From Clostridiales bacterium (GTDB lineage: Bacteria; Bacillota; Clostridia; TANB77; CAG-508): a stretch of 13,121 nt of DNA. The stretch lies in NCBI GenBank assembly GCA_004553715.1, contig SFKP01000029.1:1-13121 (forward strand), read 5' to 3'. Shown piece by piece: positions 1-6,244 of the stretch. Position numbers and translations under genes: made by a program. Under the pieces are notes generated by a model. It was not told the origin of the DNA. It ran no database searches and saw only the letters and a program-made list of their open reading frames with translations. Each line of letters starts with the position of its first letter. The first letter of the stretch is position 1.

Positions 1-1
1 G

Positions 2-67
2 TCATTACAAAAAACATTAAAAAATTTAAATGAGGTACAGAAAATAGAAATAGTAGATAATAGATAA
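2..67 (+). CDS. C-terminal end of an unidentified upstream gene
   Basis: One frame is open from the window edge to a TAA at 65-67 and encodes 21 residues that start SLQKTLKNLNEV and end EIVDNR. The alternation of charged and hydrophobic residues looks like real coding sequence. It resembles the last helix and strand of an ACT-like regulatory domain, but that is only an impression from a very short fragment. The competing frame that starts at base 1 stops at a TGA after 10 codons. No hairpin terminator follows the stop; a tandem AT repeat begins about 10 bases downstream. The protein cannot be identified from this window. Confidence 0.5.
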   Translation, partial: SLQKTLKNLNEVQKIEIVDNR

Positions 68-76
68 AAAACAAAT

Positions 77-240
77 AATTATTTAATTATTTAATTATTA
101 ATTATTAATTATTAATTATTTAATTATTTAATTATTAATTATTAATTATTAATTATTAATTATTTAATTATTTAATTATTAATTATTAATTATTAATTAT
201 TAATTATTTAATTATTAATTATTTAATTATCTAATTATTT
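77..240. repeat. 22-unit AT-only tandem repeat, units of 7 and 8 bp
   Basis: The block is made of consecutive units AATTATT (7 bp) or AATTATTT (8 bp), with one variant unit AATTATCT at 225-232. In order, the unit lengths are 8,8,7,7,7,8,8,7,7,7,7,8,8,7,7,7,7,8,7,8,8,8. A higher-order period is visible: 114-157 and 158-201 are identical 44-bp blocks with the length pattern 8,8,7,7,7,7. Every unit junction gives the palindrome TAATTA. There are stops in all frames, so it is not coding. Such arrays grow by replication slippage and may differ in copy number between strains. Confidence 0.95.
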
Positions 241-467
241 ATTTGTTTGACCGTTTATTATTAGTTGTGCTTTAAAAACATATAAAAAATATACATAGCT
301 TTTTGAAAAGTAAAAATTTTAAAAAATTCGAGGTAAAAAAACGGGGGCAAATCTTCGTAAACAAGACTTTTGCATAAAAGATAATGAACAATGAAAGAGT
401 ATACATAACTTCTAAAAACAAAATTATTACAACAATGAACATTAAAAATTTGCGAGTATCTTTCCAA
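241..467. other. Gene-poor intergenic stretch, nothing assignable
   Basis: I see no convincing gene, tRNA or terminator here. A minus-strand open frame of 68 codons (261-467) exists, but it opens with TTG directly after the TAA of the 43-codon ORF at 468-599, has no ribosome binding site, and is rich in Cys, Phe and Tyr in a way typical of non-coding AT-rich DNA. A G-run (acgggggcaaat) near 341-352 stands out in composition, but I could not fold it into a clear structure. Confidence 0.5.
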
Positions 468-599
468 TTATTTAAACCATTTATATATTTTTATTGATTT
501 TGCTGTTTTATTTAAATTCGATAAGAAAAAGTTTACTTCTTTTAATGAACGTATAGCTTTATCTTTTTTTTGATTAAAATTCTCTTTTTGTTCTTTCAT
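468..599 (-). CDS. Small hypothetical protein, 43 aa
   Basis: This minus-strand ORF starts with ATG at 599-597 and ends with TAA at 470-468. It encodes 43 residues beginning MKEQKENFNQKKDKAIRSLK and ending YKWFK. The protein is basic and Lys/Asn-rich, with a short hydrophobic patch (EVNFFLSNL) in the middle, and has no recognisable domain. The main support is a GGAGG Shine-Dalgarno sequence (positions 608-604), four bases before the ATG. This is the same GGAGGTTTTATG arrangement that starts spoIIR at 7067, so the translation signal suits this genome. It diverges from trmN6, whose promoter lies just upstream. It could be a genuine small cytoplasmic protein, possibly nucleic-acid binding from its charge, but no function can be assigned. 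Confidence 0.5.
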   Translation of the reverse strand: MKEQKENFNQKKDKAIRSLKEVNFFLSNLNKTAKSIKIYKWFK

Positions 600-648
600 A
601 AAACCTCCATAAAATTTTAGATATCTTTATTTTTTGTAATAAATATTG

Positions 649-654
649 TATAAT
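649..654 (+). promoter_or_regulatory. Probable -10 element for trmN6-rsmI
   Basis: A perfect TATAAT at 649-654 lies 37 bp before the preferred trmN6 start codon. No good -35 hexamer is visible at the standard spacing (the best is TTTATT, 627-632, with a 16-bp spacer), so this is a -10-only prediction. Confidence 0.4.
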
Positions 655-690
655 ATAAAATATTAATTTAAGACAAAATAGGTGATTATA

Positions 691-1434
691 ATGTGGTTAG
701 AAGAAAATGAAAGAATTGATGATTTAGAATATAAAGGATTAAAAATAATCCAAAATAAAAATGAATTTTGTTTTGGGATGGACAGTATTTTACTATCTGA
801 TTTTGCCAAAAATATAAAAAAAGATTCAAAGGTAATTGATTTAGGAACTGGAACAGGAATAATTGCAATATTGCTTTCAAAAAAGACAAATGTAAAAGAA
901 ATTATAGGTGTTGAAATTCAGCCACAAATGGCTAGAATGGCAATAAAAAGTGTTAGATTAAATGAGTTAGAGAAAAAAGTAAAAATACTAGAAGAAGATA
1001 TTAAGAATTTGGGAAAATTTTACAGCAGAGGAACTTTTGATGCAATTGTTACAAATCCACCATATAAGCAGATTAAAACAGGATTACAAAATGAAAATAT
1101 AGGCAAATTAATTTCAAGACACGAAATTAAATGTACTTTAGAAGATATTATAAAAACATCAAATTATTTATTGAAAAATAATGGCGAATTTTATATGGTA
1201 CATAGACCAGATAGAATTGTTGATATTTTTCATTTAATGAGAAAATATAATATAGAACCAAAATTATTGAAATTAGTATATCCATATATAAATAAAGAAC
1301 CAAATTTAATGTTAATAAAAGGCATAAAAAATGCTAAGCCATTTTTAAAAATAGAAAGACCACTTTTTATATATAAAGAAGATGGGAAATATACCGAAGA
1401 ACTTTTAAAAATATATAATAAAAAAGGAGAATAA
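691..1434 (+). CDS. trmN6: tRNA1(Val) A37 N6-methyltransferase family (TrmN6/YfiC, B. subtilis YabB type)
   Basis: This is a cytoplasmic SAM-dependent methyltransferase of the family that methylates N6 of adenosine 37 in tRNA1(Val) in E. coli. Visible motifs are the SAM-binding loop VIDLGTGTGIIAILL (about residues 48-62), an acidic residue ending the next strand (GVEIQ, about 73-77), and the N6-adenine methyltransferase signature NPPY at 122-125. The length is 247 aa, normal for the family. I prefer ATG 691 over GTG 682 because AGGTGA (680-685) sits five bases before the ATG and would overlap the GTG. rsmI begins one base after the stop, so the two are co-transcribed, as in the yabB-yabC region of Bacillus. 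The exact tRNA substrate in Clostridia is inferred. Confidence 0.88.
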   Translation: MWLEENERIDDLEYKGLKIIQNKNEFCFGMDSILLSDFAKNIKKDSKVIDLGTGTGIIAILLSKKTNVKEIIGVEIQPQMARMAIKSVRLNELEKKVKILEEDIKNLGKFYSRGTFDAIVTNPPYKQIKTGLQNENIGKLISRHEIKCTLEDIIKTSNYLLKNNGEFYMVHRPDRIVDIFHLMRKYNIEPKLLKLVYPYINKEPNLMLIKGIKNAKPFLKIERPLFIYKEDGKYTEELLKIYNKKGE

Positions 1435-1435
1435 A

Positions 1436-2257
1436 ATGCAAGGGAAATTATATTTAGTAGCAACACCAATCGGAAATTTAGATGATATTACTTTAAGAGC
1501 AATAAAAGTATTAAAAGAATCAGATTTTATTGCAGCAGAAGACACAAGACATACTTTAAAATTATTAAATCATTTAGAAATAAAAAAGCCTTTGATAAGT
1601 TATTATAAAGAAAATGAAATAGTAAAGTCTGAAGTGCTAATAGAAAAATTATTAGAAGGAAAAAATATTGCACTTGTTTCAGATGCAGGAACTCCAGCTA
1701 TATCAGACCCAGGAGCAGTGGTTGTAAAAAGAGCTATAGAAGAAAAAATAGAAGTCGTACCAATTCCAGGGGCTTGTGCTTTAATAAATGCACTTATTAC
1801 TTCTGGTATTAATACTCAAGAGTTTTCTTTTTTAGGATTTTTGCCAGTAAATAAAAAAGAAAAAAGAGAGAAATTAAATAATCTAAAAGAAGAAAAGAGA
1901 ACTCTTATATTTTATGAAGCTCCACATAAATTAATAGACACATTAAATATAATGTTAGAAGAATTTGGAGAAAGAAATATTGTTTTAGCAAGAGAATTAA
2001 CAAAAATACACGAAGAATATATTAGAGGGAAACTATCTTCTGTAATTCAAAACATGCAAGAGCCTAGAGGAGAATTTGTAGTTGTTGTAGAAGGCAGTAA
2101 TGAAGAATTCCAAAAGAATAGATATAAAAATCTAAGTTTAGAAGAACATTATAAAATATATGAAAATCAAGGCTTAGAAAAAAAAGAAATAATAAAAAAG
2201 ATTGCTAAAGATAGAAATACTAATAAAAATGAAATTTATAAATATTTTTTTAATTAA
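1436..2257 (+). CDS. rsmI: 16S rRNA (cytidine(1402)-2'-O)-methyltransferase RsmI
   Basis: RsmI 2'-O-methylates C1402 in the decoding centre of 16S rRNA, using SAM. The protein has the tetrapyrrole-methylase-type fold. Near the N-terminus is LYLVATPIGNLDDIT (5-19), then AAEDTRHT (33-40), the glycine-rich SDAGTPAISDPG loop (82-93), PIPGACA, FLGFLP, and a C-terminal helical extension with an alternating Lys/Glu pattern. The length of 273 aa is typical. The start is ATG 1436, preceded by AAAGGAGA (1424-1431) in the tail of trmN6. Its stop is followed immediately by a strong hairpin terminator. The order trmN6, rsmI, then abrB on the other strand matches the Bacillus subtilis arrangement, except that no GIY-YIG gene (yazA) lies between. 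No odd features. Confidence 0.95.
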   Translation: MQGKLYLVATPIGNLDDITLRAIKVLKESDFIAAEDTRHTLKLLNHLEIKKPLISYYKENEIVKSEVLIEKLLEGKNIALVSDAGTPAISDPGAVVVKRAIEEKIEVVPIPGACALINALITSGINTQEFSFLGFLPVNKKEKREKLNNLKEEKRTLIFYEAPHKLIDTLNIMLEEFGERNIVLARELTKIHEEYIRGKLSSVIQNMQEPRGEFVVVVEGSNEEFQKNRYKNLSLEEHYKIYENQGLEKKEIIKKIAKDRNTNKNEIYKYFFN

Positions 2258-2264
2258 ATAAAAG

Positions 2265-2296
2265 AAAACAGGAGCGAAATATTTTGCTCCTGTTTT
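2265..2296. terminator. Bidirectional terminator between rsmI and abrB
   Basis: AAAACAGGAGC (2265-2275) pairs perfectly with GCTCCTGTTTT (2286-2296), and the pairing continues as A/T pairs into a tiny loop. There is a T-run to the right for + transcripts and an A-run to the left for - transcripts, so it can end both rsmI and abrB. The abrB stop codon begins immediately beside it. Confidence 0.9.
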
Positions 2297-2551
2297 TCAA
2301 TTTTCACTTTCCTTTTCTGATAACTTTTTTATACATTTTTTGCAAACTAATTTATCATTAAAGCTAGTTAAATTTTTTGTTTCTTCACAAAAAATGCAGA
2401 AAGGTTCATATTTTTTTAAAATGATAGAAGAACCTTCAACAAAAATTTCCATTGGATCTTTTTCTGTAATACCTAGCTTATTTCTTAGCTCAATAGGTAA
2501 AACAACTCTACCTAAGTCATCAACTCTTCTTACAATACCAGTAGATTTCAT
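2297..2551 (-). CDS. abrB: AbrB-family transition-state transcriptional regulator
   Basis: This is a small DNA-binding regulator of the SpoVT/AbrB swapped-hairpin family, which in sporulating Bacillota represses stationary-phase genes during growth. The N-terminus KSTGIVRRVDDLGRVVLPIE, followed by LRNKLGI, is the classic AbrB DNA-binding domain (residues 2-27). The C-terminal part (about 50-75) carries two cysteine pairs, C52/C55 and C70/C73, spaced like a small zinc-binding knuckle; Bacillus subtilis AbrB does not have this four-cysteine form. I start at ATG 2551 (84 aa), not GTG 2563, because a GGGGGT ribosome binding site lies just upstream of 2551. The gene converges on rsmI and has its own promoter (2597-2625). 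The regulon cannot be told from this window. Confidence 0.93.
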   Translation of the reverse strand: MKSTGIVRRVDDLGRVVLPIELRNKLGITEKDPMEIFVEGSSIILKKYEPFCIFCEETKNLTSFNDKLVCKKCIKKLSEKESEN

Positions 2552-2596
2552 AACTACCCCCATTTTTCTACAAAATTCGACAAAAAATCAATAAAT

Positions 2597-2625
2597 ATAT
2601 TATCATGAAAACGTATTTTGGTCAA
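2597..2625 (-). promoter_or_regulatory. Sigma-A type promoter of abrB
   Basis: On the minus strand: TTGACC (2625-2620), a 17-bp spacer, and TAATAT (2602-2597), with a TG one base upstream of the -10 (extended -10). It lies about 45 bp before the abrB start codon. Confidence 0.7.
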
Positions 2626-2699
2626 TAAATTTTAAGAAATTTTCCATTTTTTGTAATTATTATACTTAAAAGGAGTATATTTTAATAAAAGGAGAGAAC

Positions 2700-3276
2700 A
2701 TGCTTAATAAGATATGGCCATATTTTATAATTTTATCAGTTGTATATGCTGTTTTTATGCGGTAATGTAGAAACATTAAATAATTCCATTTTTACGGCTA
2801 TAGATGATGTCGTAAAAATTTCATTAACGCTTTTAGGAACAATGTGCTTTTGGAGTGGAATAATGCAAATTGCAAGTAAAACGAAAATTATGAATGGATT
2901 AAAAAAAATGCTAAAACCAATCTTAAGAATTTTATTTCCAGATGAGCAAAATGATGATAAAGTACAAGAAGAAATTTCTATGAATATGATAGCAAACATT
3001 ATGGGATTAGGTAATGCTGCAACACCACTAGGGTTAAAAGCAATGCAATCATTGCAGAAAAAAAATAAAGATAAAAAAAGACTGTCAAATTCAATGGCTA
3101 TGCTAATTGTAATAAATACTGCATCTATTCAAATAATACCTACAACAGTTATGGCAGTTAGGCATTCTTTGGGGTCAGAAAATACAAGTAAAATAATTTT
3201 ACCTATATGGATTGCAACAATAGTAGTTGCTATATTTGTAGTTGCAATTTCTAAAACACTTATGAAAAAATATTAG
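2700..3276 (+). CDS. spmA: Spore maturation protein SpmA, interrupted by a +1 frameshift at codon 21 (CGG)
   Basis: SpmA is a multi-pass membrane protein that acts with SpmB in dehydration of the spore core. ATG 2700 has a good ribosome binding site (AAAAGGAGAG) and opens a membrane-like N-terminus, MLNKIWPYFIILSVVYAVFM. Codon 21 is CGG (2760-2762), and TAA follows at once (2763-2765). Skipping C2760 joins this to GNVETLNNSIF and the rest of SpmA, including the family motif MGLGNAATPLGLKAM, and ends at TAG 3274-3276. The joined product is about 191 aa, close to the Bacillus protein (about 196). Without the shift, the body lacks a plausible start: TTG 2740 has no ribosome binding site and loses the first membrane segment. 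spmB follows after 18 bases. It could be a pseudogene, a sequencing error or a recoded gene. Confidence 0.88.
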
Positions 3277-3294
3277 CAAGTCTGGAGGAATATT

Positions 3295-3814
3295 ATGATA
3301 TTTTTATCTAATTTGGCTATTCCACTAACAATTTTTCTTATATTATATTGTGGCTTGAGAGAGCGAATAAATGTATTTGATATATTTGTAGATGGAGCAA
3401 AAGAAGGAATTGAAATGGTATTTAAAATATTTCCAACTCTTATGGGATTATTTGTAGCAATAGGTGTATTAAGAAGTTCAGGACTATTAGATTTTGTTGT
3501 ACAAATAATTTCTCCAATTACAAATTTTTTAGGGATACCAAAAGAAATAATGCCTTTAGCAATATTAAGACCAATTTCACGGAAGCGCTTCACTTGCAGT
3601 TGGAATCGATACAATGAAGACATATGGCGTAGATAGCAAGATAGGACTAATTACATCAACAATTATGGGCTCAACAGAAACAACCATTTATACTATTGCA
3701 GTATATTCTAGTGTTGTTAAAGTTAAGAAGACAAGATTTGTATTATGTGCGGCACTATTAGGAGATTTAATTGGAATGTTGATATCTGTCGGAATTTGGC
3801 GAATTTTGTCGTAA
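3295..3814 (+). CDS. spmB: Spore maturation protein SpmB, interrupted by a +1 frameshift at codon 96 (CGG)
   Basis: SpmB is the membrane partner of SpmA. TGGAGG lies just before ATG 3295. The N-terminal part has hydrophobic segments and the conserved stretch MVFKIFPTLMGLFVAIGVLR, then GIPKEIMPLAILRPIS. The zero frame next reads CGG AAG (from 3580) and diverges to a non-homologous tail that ends at 3636. Skipping C3580 restores the family motif GSASLAVGIDTMKTYG, then GLITSTIMGSTETTIYTIAVY, and the frame continues to TAA 3812-3814. The joined protein is about 172 aa, the usual SpmB length (178 in Bacillus). Both halves keep conserved residues, so the gene either broke very recently, carries an indel error, or is decoded by frameshifting. 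An internal ATG at 3614 exists but has no ribosome binding site. Confidence 0.88.
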
Positions 3815-3822
3815 GAAAAAAA

Positions 3823-3851
3823 TTGACAAAAAATGGGAAATATGGTATTAT
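3823..3851 (+). promoter_or_regulatory. Strong sigma-A promoter with extended -10
   Basis: TTGACA (3823-3828), a 17-bp spacer and TATTAT (3846-3851), with TG at 3843-3844 (extended -10). It is among the best promoters in the window. It starts just after the spmB stop and points into a region with no sizeable gene, so it implies a short transcript from about 3858. Confidence 0.8.
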
Positions 3852-3886
3852 TTGTCTACATTAATTTCATAATGTTTGGAGAAGAG

Positions 3887-3991
3887 ATGTTTTTTAAAAT
3901 CTTATTATTTTTTTCAATATTTTTTACTGTCAGACAAATTCTTGTAAAAATCTTATCAAAAAAAATCTTAAAAAAATTAAAAAATAAATAA
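3887..3991 (+). CDS. Putative 34-aa hydrophobic/basic small protein
   Basis: ATG 3887 follows GGAGAAGAG and opens a 34-codon ORF that ends at TAA 3989-3991, about 30 bases after the predicted start of transcription. Residues 1-16 (MFFKILLFFSIFFTVR) are very hydrophobic. The second half is strongly basic, with repeated Lys-Leu/Ile patterns (KILSKKILKKLKNK), giving a net charge near +11 and no acidic residue. That shape is seen in small membrane-active peptides, including type I toxins and lytic peptides. AT-rich DNA also produces such peptides by chance, so coding is supported mainly by the strong promoter and ribosome binding site. I recognise no family. Confidence 0.45.
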   Translation: MFFKILLFFSIFFTVRQILVKILSKKILKKLKNK

Positions 3992-4006
3992 ATCGTTTTT
4001 AATCCT

Positions 4007-4092
4007 GTAGGAGGTCCTATGATTATTTGTCATACCTAAAAATATAGTAGCCCAAAGTATGATAAATAAATTTAAAATCTATGATCTCCTAC
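4007..4092 (+). ncRNA. Structured RNA of unknown class that sequesters a Shine-Dalgarno sequence
   Basis: A basal stem of ten pairs joins GTAGGAGGTC (4007-4016) to GATCTCCTAC (4083-4092). Above it, TTATTTGTCATAC (4023-4035) pairs over 13 positions with GTATGATAAATAA (4057-4069), including one G-U pair, and closes a 21-nt loop (4036-4056). The basal stem contains a perfect AGGAGG (4009-4014), placed four bases before a six-codon ORF (MIICHT, 4019-4039), so the ribosome site is paired. A C-rich single-stranded run (GCCCCC, about 4093-4098) follows. The promoter at 3823-3851 would transcribe it, and a hairpin at 4146-4174 would end it. It matches no riboswitch consensus that I can recall. Confidence 0.5.
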
Positions 4093-4145
4093 GCCCCCTA
4101 TAAATTTTATTCTAAAAAAATTCTTATAAAGATTTTTTTTCAATT

Positions 4146-4174
4146 AAAGGACTATATTAATTTTATAGTCCTTT
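4146..4174. terminator. Bidirectional terminator after the small RNA and the metallo-beta-lactamase gene
   Basis: AAAGGACTATA (4146-4156) pairs with TATAGTCCTTT (4164-4174) over 11 bp with a 7-nt loop. A T-rich tail follows on +, and an A/T tail on - (4143-4145, then the A-run further left). It separates the rightward small transcript from the leftward murA operon. Confidence 0.88.
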
Positions 4175-4178
4175 TCTT

Positions 4179-4964
4179 TTAACCTATTTTAAAAAAACGG
4201 CTAGGTGTACATCTTGGTGCGACTTCAATATTTATTGAATCCAAATTAACATTGTTTTTTGTAAGTTCTTCTTGTATTGTAGTTAATGCAAGTTCAGGAA
4301 CATTATTTTCTTGGCTTAAATGAATTAGAATAGCATTTTTTAAATTAAAATTAGCGAGCTTTGAAATGGTTTCACCTGCAGAGATATTAGAAAGATGTCC
4401 AATATTACTATTAATTCGTTGCTTTAATTTAAGTGGATATGAAGAAAACTTTAAGACTTCTGGATCGTAATTAGATTCTAACATTACAAGAGAACTACTC
4501 TCAAAATGTTTGAAAACTGTTGGACTTACAAAACCTAAATCTGTTGCAATACACATTGTTTTATTATCATAAGAAATTTTAAATCCACAAGGGTCTGCTG
4601 CATCATGTGGAGTTGAAAATGGGAAAACAGTTATATCCCCGACAGTGAAGGATTCTTCTGCATTAAATATTTTTATATTATTTATATCTATTTTATCATG
4701 GTTAAAGTTATCCCAAGTTTTTTTTGTTGCATAAACAGGAATGTTATATTTATGAGAAATGAGAGGCACTCCTTTTGTATGATCAATATGTTCATGAGTG
4801 ATCAAAATAGCTGTAATATCATTAATAGAAACATTTAAAGAATCAAGTGCTTCTATTATTTTTTTACAACTTACTCCCGCATCAATTAAAATTTTTGTAT
4901 TATCTGTAGATACTAGAAAACTATTTCCAGAACTACCACTATATAAACTACAACAATTAAACAT
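4179..4964 (-). CDS. walJ: WalJ/YycJ-type metallo-beta-lactamase fold hydrolase
   Basis: This 261-aa cytoplasmic protein of the metallo-beta-lactamase superfamily belongs to the YycJ (WalJ) branch, linked in Bacillota to the WalKR cell-wall regulon and thought to be a nuclease-like metal hydrolase. It begins with the branch-typical CSLYSGSSGNSFLV. The metal-binding motif is THEHIDH at 56-62 (H57, H59, D61, H62). Further conserved pieces are STPHDAADPCGF, CIATDLGFVSP, ESNYDP and GHLSN. Its ATG overlaps the murA stop by one base (TAATG), so translation is coupled to murA. In Bacillus yycJ follows the walKR genes; here it is paired with a peptidoglycan enzyme, which keeps the envelope theme. The exact substrate is unknown. 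Confidence 0.88.
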   Translation of the reverse strand: MFNCCSLYSGSSGNSFLVSTDNTKILIDAGVSCKKIIEALDSLNVSINDITAILITHEHIDHTKGVPLISHKYNIPVYATKKTWDNFNHDKIDINNIKIFNAEESFTVGDITVFPFSTPHDAADPCGFKISYDNKTMCIATDLGFVSPTVFKHFESSSLVMLESNYDPEVLKFSSYPLKLKQRINSNIGHLSNISAGETISKLANFNLKNAILIHLSQENNVPELALTTIQEELTKNNVNLDSINIEVAPRCTPSRFFKIG

Positions 4965-6229
4965 TAATTATCATCCTCTACTCGCTTAATTCTTGCTCCA
5001 AGAGCAATAAATTTATCTTCTATTTTTTCATATCCTCTATCAATATGATATATGTTATATACTTCTGTTGTTCCAGTTGCTGCAATACCAGCAATGATAA
5101 GTGCAGCTCCTGCTCTCAAATCTGATGCATAAACTGGTGCACCATATAAAGTATCAACACCTTCTATGATAGCAGATTTACCTTGTGCAGTTATTTTTGC
5201 CCCCATCTTATTTAATTCTGCGGTATATTGAAAACGAGAGTCCCAAATACCTTCATTAATAATACTGGTACCATTTGCTAAACTTAGAAGTACCCCCATT
5301 GGTGATTGCAAATCTGTTGGAAAACCAGGATAAGGTAAAGTATTTATAATAGATTTATTAGGTCTTGTTTTGGAATAAACCCTAATAGAATCGTTATTTA
5401 TTTGTACAGAAGCACCTATTTCCATTATTTTTGAAATAACAGAATCTAAATGCTCAGGAACACAGTTCTTTATTAAAATGTCTCCTTTAGTTGCTACAGC
5501 AGCAAGCATAAAGGTTCCAGCTTCAATTTGGTCAGGAACAATTGAATAAGAAAAATTAGAATGTAATTTCTTCACTCCATTAATTTTTATAACATCAGTA
5601 CCTGCACCACGAATATCAGCGCCTACTGAATTTAAAAATGTTGCTACATCAACTATATGAGGCTCTTTCGCAGCATTTTCAATAATTGTAGTTCCTTCGG
5701 CTAAAACACCAGCAAGCATTATATTTATTGTAGCACCAACTGAAATAACATCTAAATATACATTAGTTCCAACCAATTGCTTTGCATAAGCAGAAACTTT
5801 GCCATTTTCAGTTTTTACTGTAGCGCCTAATGCTTCAAATCCTTTAATATGTTGGTCAATTGGTCTTGGACCAAGATTACATCCCCCAGGAAGTCCGACT
5901 TCGATTTGACCACATCTACCAAGAATAGAGCCAAGTAAATAATAAGAAGCTCTAAATTTTCTAGTCAAATCTAAAGAAACATTGTTATGGCAAATGTTAG
6001 TATTATCTATCGTTATACTATTTTTTGAATTCCATTTAATAATACTTCCTAAATTTTCTAATATATTGCATATATTTTGAACATCAGAAATATTAGGTAA
6101 ATTATTTATTGTACATTTTCCATTAACTAATAATGTGGCAGGAAGTATTGCAACAGCAGAATTTTTTGCACCTGTTATTGAAACTTCACCTCTTAAATTA
6201 GTACCACCGTTAATTATAAATTTTTCCAT
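4964..6229 (-). CDS. murA: UDP-N-acetylglucosamine 1-carboxyvinyltransferase MurA
   Basis: MurA transfers enolpyruvate from PEP to UDP-GlcNAc, the first committed step of peptidoglycan synthesis, in the cytoplasm. The 421-aa length is standard. Visible key residues are the GAKNSA loop (K22, N23) near the N-terminus, the catalytic cysteine C117 in LPGGCNLGPRPIDQHIKG (fosfomycin-sensitive type), the late catalytic aspartate region YPGFPTDLQSP (D306), and DLRAGAALIIAG near the C-terminus. Translation starts at ATG 6229 after a GGAGG-type site (6234-6238). It has its own promoter at 6333-6361 and a roughly 95-nt leader with hairpins, and it is coupled to the downstream walJ gene. Many Bacillota carry two murA paralogs; I cannot tell which one this is. 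Confidence 0.97.
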   Translation of the reverse strand: MEKFIINGGTNLRGEVSITGAKNSAVAILPATLLVNGKCTINNLPNISDVQNICNILENLGSIIKWNSKNSITIDNTNICHNNVSLDLTRKFRASYYLLGSILGRCGQIEVGLPGGCNLGPRPIDQHIKGFEALGATVKTENGKVSAYAKQLVGTNVYLDVISVGATINIMLAGVLAEGTTIIENAAKEPHIVDVATFLNSVGADIRGAGTDVIKINGVKKLHSNFSYSIVPDQIEAGTFMLAAVATKGDILIKNCVPEHLDSVISKIMEIGASVQINNDSIRVYSKTRPNKSIINTLPYPGFPTDLQSPMGVLLSLANGTSIINEGIWDSRFQYTAELNKMGAKITAQGKSAIIEGVDTLYGAPVYASDLRAGAALIIAGIAATGTTEVYNIYHIDRGYEKIEDKFIALGARIKRVEDDN

Positions 6230-6244
6230 AGTTCCTCCATAAGA

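Noticed and set aside
77..240. Array considered as a CRISPR or replication origin
   Set aside because: Units are 7-8 bp with no unique spacers, and there are no DnaA-box-like sequences or dnaA gene nearby.
261..467. 68-codon minus-strand ORF
   Set aside because: TTG start, no ribosome site, aromatic- and Cys-rich composition; it merely continues the frame after the stop of the 43-codon ORF.
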